In this document: in pieces, positions 20,038-24,102 of the stretch
Position numbering within the stretch: the stretch's first letter is position 1
How the letters are laid out: each line of letters begins with the position of its first letter
Source of the DNA: Mesotaenium endlicherianum
Lineage: Eukaryota; Streptophyta; Zygnematophyceae; Zygnematales; Mesotaeniaceae
Length of the DNA: 24,102 bases
Direction: 5' to 3'
Assembly: GCA_009602735.1 (NCBI GenBank)
Contig: WELA01003449.1
Location: 720,692 to 744,793, forward strand
Made by a program: the position numbers and the translations under genes
Notes under the pieces: generated by a model
Told to the model about the DNA's origin: nothing
Database searches by the model: none
Seen by the model: only the letters and a program-made list of their open reading frames with translations

Positions 20038-20128
20038 ACCCACCTCCGCCAAGGCGTAGACGGTTTCTCCTACAATGCGCTAGGCAAAGGTGGAGAAATG
20101 AACATCTCCACCACAGGCGGAGATGGTA
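20038..20128. repeat. Nested hairpin region
   Basis: GGTGGAGA (20089-20096) is exactly complementary to TCTCCACC (20105-20112), with an 8-nt loop. Outside it, ACCCACCTCCGCC (20038-20050) can pair imperfectly with GGCGGAGATGGT (20117-20128). No protein-coding sense was recognised. Confidence 0.5.
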
Positions 20129-20253
20129 TTTCTACCAATTTTTACGCACAATGGGAAAGATTTATCTGGGACAAATCTGCACCTCTGCCCAAACTGTCGA
20201 AATTGGTCGAAAAAGCTAGAATCCACATCATTTGAATTACTTTATTGTGTCGA

Positions 20254-20325
20254 CAGGGCTTGTTTGCCCTGCCGCTTCACTTAAGGAAGTGGGGAGGGCT
20301 GATATTTCTCCCGGATTCTCCCCAC
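20254..20325. repeat. Two adjacent short hairpins
   Basis: CAGGGC/GCCCTG (20254-20259 with 20266-20271, 6-nt loop) is followed by GTGGGGAG/CTCCCCAC (20289-20296 with 20318-20325, 21-nt loop). Both stems are perfect. Confidence 0.5.
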
Positions 20326-20399
20326 CCTTTTGGTGGTATTTTTCCAAAAAGAAGGACTCTCGCGTTCATTTTTGAAATTTTGATGACTTTCTTCATCGA

Positions 20400-22583
20400 A
20401 ATTGATTTTAGCATCGTACACATTTTGATGTAATTTATACGTAGGAAGTCGGTGTGACCCGTTGATTGAATTTTGGACATGTTGCGATGTAACCCACCGT
20501 TTAAGACTAATTTTAATTAAAATGATTTAGTATACAGAGAAATATGGTAGAGACAAAGGGGGCAAGTAGTTGCATCAAAATGTGTGAGTTGCATCATACA
20601 TGGTGCTCCGGGCTATCTAGTGTGAAGTGAACTTTGCAAAGTGAACTCCGCGGTATAGGAAGCTAGAGGCCAATCACATCATGACATTCATTAAAACATA
20701 GGCAATGAGTCAACGATGTGTCGCAACCTTTAAAGTCTTAGTGGAGAAATTTCATATTTAGCGAAAGCAATGATTGTAGATAGAAACATGGAGAAGAATA
20801 GCTCAATATCATTTCTTTATCACATGATAAGGTATATTTTGGTTCCAAGATATAAATTGGCTAAAGTTATGCCTTTAGATCAAGATGGAGCAACATTGTA
20901 CTGCACACACCTTTAAAATGTGCAAGTGATGATAATATCAAACTGATTAGCTGAATAGGCGCTGTGAATTTCAAGCGTCAATGGGTGGAAAGTCAAAGGG
21001 ATCCACTCTCAATAACTTACTTCATTTGGGATTAAAATACCACCAGATTGGGTTGTTGAAAATTTCACCACATGAGCTTATGAATGGATCAATTGTGTGT
21101 AAATTGCACAAGCATCAATAGCAAAAATATTGGGACTTGTCTATATTTTGACAATTGTTTGACTCTTGGAAGACCCTTAACAAAGGAAAATTGCTTCTTT
21201 CAACTTCAAATTTCAGAATGTGCTCCAAACTAGCCATTTGGATCCCGCGCTCTTTGTGTAAAAAACCCCATCCTTGAACGTTATACTTAAACTCCATTCT
21301 CCAGTGGAATTCTTTAACAACTTGTTACTTGCATTTTCAACAACTTGTTAATTTCACAAAACTTCTTTGGGAAGAGGAGCAATGATTGTTAGAAAGATGA
21401 TTGGACTTGATGAAGTCGAATTGAGCCATTCCAATCGTCAACTTAATGGTCTATATTTTATGTGGGAAAAATGAAGCAATTTCATCGTCCAAGATTTCAT
21501 TTGCAATTCAACTGTCAAGTATCGCTTTGCAACCACACATACATGAACACAATTTCAATTAAAAAGACATTGTGTGTTCAACTAAACGTGTCAAACCAAT
21601 AACAATGTTTTCTAACTCTATACGACTTTGCAAACTCTCTACTATTCCTGGTTTTCGAGGTTACAAATTAGTGGTACTATTGCATGTACTTACTTTAGAA
21701 CCAATTGCAAACAAGAGTCTAACTGACCATGCACTCAAACCAACGGTGGTCAAACGTGAAATCAATTTGAAAGTGTTGCAAGCACCGTTACTTTCAAAAA
21801 GAATTTGTATTGTTTTTATTATAACTTATAACTTACTTTGTAATCTACTCCTGAACTTTGGGAACCATAATATCTTATATTTTGGGAGGGGCCGGTCCCA
21901 TTTGACGTTGATGGCAAGGGTTGCAGAGCACTTCCCAACGACTTATCAGCAAGTGGCTGGGAATTCCCATATATTTTGCGCCCCTCTGTGGACTATTTTC
22001 AGGGTGTACAAGCACACGAAAAACTAACACAATGGCATATGCAATCCAAATCAAATGTGAACATTGCATATTTACATATGCTCATGCGCTCGAGTTCGTA
22101 ACATGAATACTACAGAAGGCAGTTCACTCATAATAGTATTTACTCGAAAGTCATTGATTAAACTTAGCACTCGATTGATTCATCTAAAAAGTTTTCCCAT
22201 GTTGCAAACGTTATCATCATTTGACGTCTGCAATTGGCACAGGCTCCTTATATCAACAAATGATATGTTATGAATAGTTTCTCCAAACATACACATTTGA
22301 CGCTTAATAGGTGCATCGAAGCTTATGTTGGATATGAATAAGCTTTAGAAATTTATGAAAAAGAATGCATGCATTGCTGATGGCTCACTCCTCACTGCTG
22401 ACGACGCTCTTGTTTTTTGCATTGCAACAAAAAACGATGAAGCATCATGGCCCCCTTTTACTTCCTCTTTAAGACTTGAGTAATATCGACAGTTTGTAGG
22501 TACTTGCTAAAGCACAACTCACAATTGTAGAAGCACCTAGAGACTGCAAGAAGTTGCTGGCTATACAGATTTGACAGGAAAGG
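20400..22583. other. A+T-rich gene-poor stretch, possibly decayed transposon DNA
   Basis: Base composition is visibly more A+T-rich than the rest of the window. Stops are frequent in all frames. No intact gene, tRNA or array was recognised. A stretch near 20840-20900 and another near 21058-21090 on the + strand give short, broken translations faintly like retroelement integrase (RYKLAKVMPLDQDGA; KISPHELMNG). This is too weak to call a pseudogene. Confidence 0.35.
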
Positions 22584-22588
22584 TTACA
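22584..22588 (-). terminator. Candidate TGTAA polyadenylation signal for PNPase
   Basis: TTACA on the + strand reads TGTAA on the gene's strand, about 86 nt past the stop codon, a typical distance. Motif-only evidence. Confidence 0.35.
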
Positions 22589-22673
22589 ACACTATTAAAC
22601 TGCGGTCTACCACCTCTGAATCTGCCCAACATCCCAACCAATTTATAACACGATACTCTCGCACAAGGACAAG

Positions 22674-24102
22674 TTATTCCTCAGGAGCGGCGAGTTCTAA
22701 AGCTTTCTGCTTTTCCCTTCTCTCCTCCAAGACTACAGCTTTGTGACTCAACCGAAGCTGACCCTTCATATTAATCTGCAAGAACAAAAGCAGTGGCGTC
22801 AGGACGAGCAGGCCAGACAACACTCGTGACCCACCACAGGCAACATCAAGGCCAGCATGAAGACGGGGAAGCCAAAGAGCAGTCCTTGGTTGCGGCTCTC
22901 TATGCAGCAACAATGATGCAATGGTACCGGCACACCAGCAGTACATAACACGTGTCAGCGTCGAGTGTCAAACATGGCCTCACCTCTAGGAGCTTGACGT
23001 CCAAGCGATCTCCCTCCTTGGTAAACTGCTCAGAAATCGAATGCAGAAACAGAACACCACAGCATAAGAGGACCACACCCTCACAAAATGCCTGTCCTCG
23101 TTCCAAGTCCTTGTGGTCCTCAAGTGGGCGGATGCAGAGAAACTCCCGGCATCGTGGTAGAAGCCAGGAGAGATGCAGGCGTTCCTTTCAACCAGATCCA
23201 CGTCGATCAAATCGACTGCTTCACGTGAAGCGGACAGTTTGCTGTAGCCAGTGCGCTTCTCGCGTGCAGCAGAGACAGGCCCCCTGCATTCCCGTCCGTC
23301 ATGCCACCAGAGCAGAGGGAGTGGCAAGGTCCGGATGTTCCCAGCAAAAGCTCGTGAAGCTCAGGTCAATCCATGAAAAGCACCACACAGGCAGCGTGAG
23401 CGAGAATGAAATGGACTTACATCTTCCACCTTGTCTATTCTGGCTGTGGTGAACTCGCTGACGTGCACCAGACCCTGCAGCAAGCAACAAGCCATAGTGA
23501 ATCTTGCAGCATTAGTTCCGGTTGCAGAATCCAATGGTGACGACAACTGTGCCCGGCGCAGGAGGAGGGAGGGAGGGGAGGAGGGAGGGAGGGGAGGAGA
23601 AAGGAGGGAGGGAGGGAGGTGAATGCTTCTTGAATGGCTGAGCTGCACAGGAGGAGCTGGGTGCAGGCATCAATGACATATTCCCCCTCAAGACGCCAGA
23701 CTCATGTAAGCCCTCAGTGCTGCTATCCCCAGGAGCTGAAGACTAGCCCATACATGGTAGCGCTAGATATCGGGCCGTCTTTCTGGAACGCACTCTATCC
23801 TTAAGGTGCATCTTCCAGCACCCAGATTCAGCTCGCCAGCAGACAATAGCTTTGCTGTCTGCAAAGGGGTCTCTAGCTTCAGAAGAGAAGGTGGGACGCA
23901 GATGAAAGCAGCACAGAAGGTACAACAGCAGCGCAAGACATCTGGAGAAGCGTCTTGCATGGGCTGAGCCGCGTGCTGTGCGAGTCACTCACCTCTTTGC
24001 CCGGCGCAATCTCCACAAAGGCCCCAAACGTCGTGATGTTCTTCACCAAGCAATTTCTGCCACAAACGATTGTAAAGGGGGGGGACACGGAAGGGTGGAA
24101 GG
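22674..24102 (-). CDS. Polynucleotide phosphorylase, C-terminal S1 RNA-binding domain (5' partial, last four exons)
   Basis: PNPase degrades RNA 3'-to-5' phosphorolytically and can add tails; in plants it acts in plastids or mitochondria. Exons in transcript order: 24056-23993, 23474-23421, 23025-22984 and 22775-22674, all GT-AG. Joined, they read through the S1 OB-fold: NCLVKNITTFGAFVEIAPGK, then GLVHVSEFTTARIDKVED, then FTKEGDRLDVKLLE, then INMKGQLRLSHKAV, and a charged tail ending AAPEE and TAA. The first visible exon starts with one base of a split codon; the three later junctions are phase 0. Sequence style (APGKEG, GDRLDVKLLE, KGQLRLS) is closest to plant chloroplast PNPase, but targeting needs the missing N-terminus. 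The two RNase PH domains and KH domain should lie upstream, beyond base 24102. Introns are 208, 395 and 518 nt. Another S1 protein is possible but less likely. Confidence 0.85.
23561..23620 (+). repeat. G/A-rich low-complexity tract with G-quadruplex potential
   Basis: An all-purine tract of GGGA/GGA units, including several GGGAGGGAGGGG blocks. It lies in the PNPase intron between the exons ending at 23993 and starting at 23474, so the transcript carries the C/T-rich complement. Confidence 0.7.

Noticed and set aside
21572..22027. 151-codon + strand frame in the A+T-rich stretch
   Set aside because: No recognisable family, atypical composition and no splice-linked exons; treated as chance.
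1..24102. CRISPR array, rRNA or organelle genome insert
   Set aside because: No direct repeats with unique spacers, no rRNA-like blocks and no organelle gene sequences were seen anywhere in the window.

Overview
The window looks like nuclear DNA of a green-lineage alga (Viridiplantae). Three host genes have several GT-AG introns each. Their products are a plant-type UDP-rhamnose/UDP-galactose transporter-like protein, a chloroplast-PNPase-like S1 domain, and complex I subunit NDUFA12. I cannot name the genus. A cytosine-methyltransferase-bearing retrotransposon has been reported from a charophyte alga, which fits but does not decide it.

Layout. (1) 1-4835, + strand: the 3' part of a Ty3/gypsy retrotransposon, one uninterrupted reading frame already open at the window edge. 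It encodes a C5 cytosine methyltransferase domain, a proline/alanine-rich linker, reverse transcriptase, RNase H, integrase and a C-terminal PHD finger. A polypurine tract and a short LTR-like stretch with a TATA box follow. (2) 5057-6013: a non-autonomous Mutator-like (MULE) element with inverted arms of about 255 bp and an 8-10 bp target-site duplication, about 200 bp beyond the retroelement's polypurine tract. (3) 7157-8167, +: an intronless acyl-protein thioesterase/carboxylesterase with a plastid- or mitochondrion-type N-terminal extension. (4) 11166-13586, +: NDUFA12 in five exons, one of 27 nt. (5) 14575-17403, -: a five-exon Golgi-type nucleotide-sugar transporter, convergent with NDUFA12. 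(6) 17.4-22.67 kb: gene-poor DNA with a 10-bp minisatellite, a cluster of GTCAA motifs, a candidate degenerate LTR, several hairpins and an A+T-rich stretch. (7) 22674-24102, -: the last four exons of a polynucleotide phosphorylase gene that continues past the window edge.

The host genes are unrelated housekeeping functions and show no operon-like logic. The notable biology is the retroelement, which carries both a DNA-methylation writer and a histone-reader-type domain in one pol polyprotein. It is uniformly G+C- and CpG-rich and unbroken, so it is probably a young copy.
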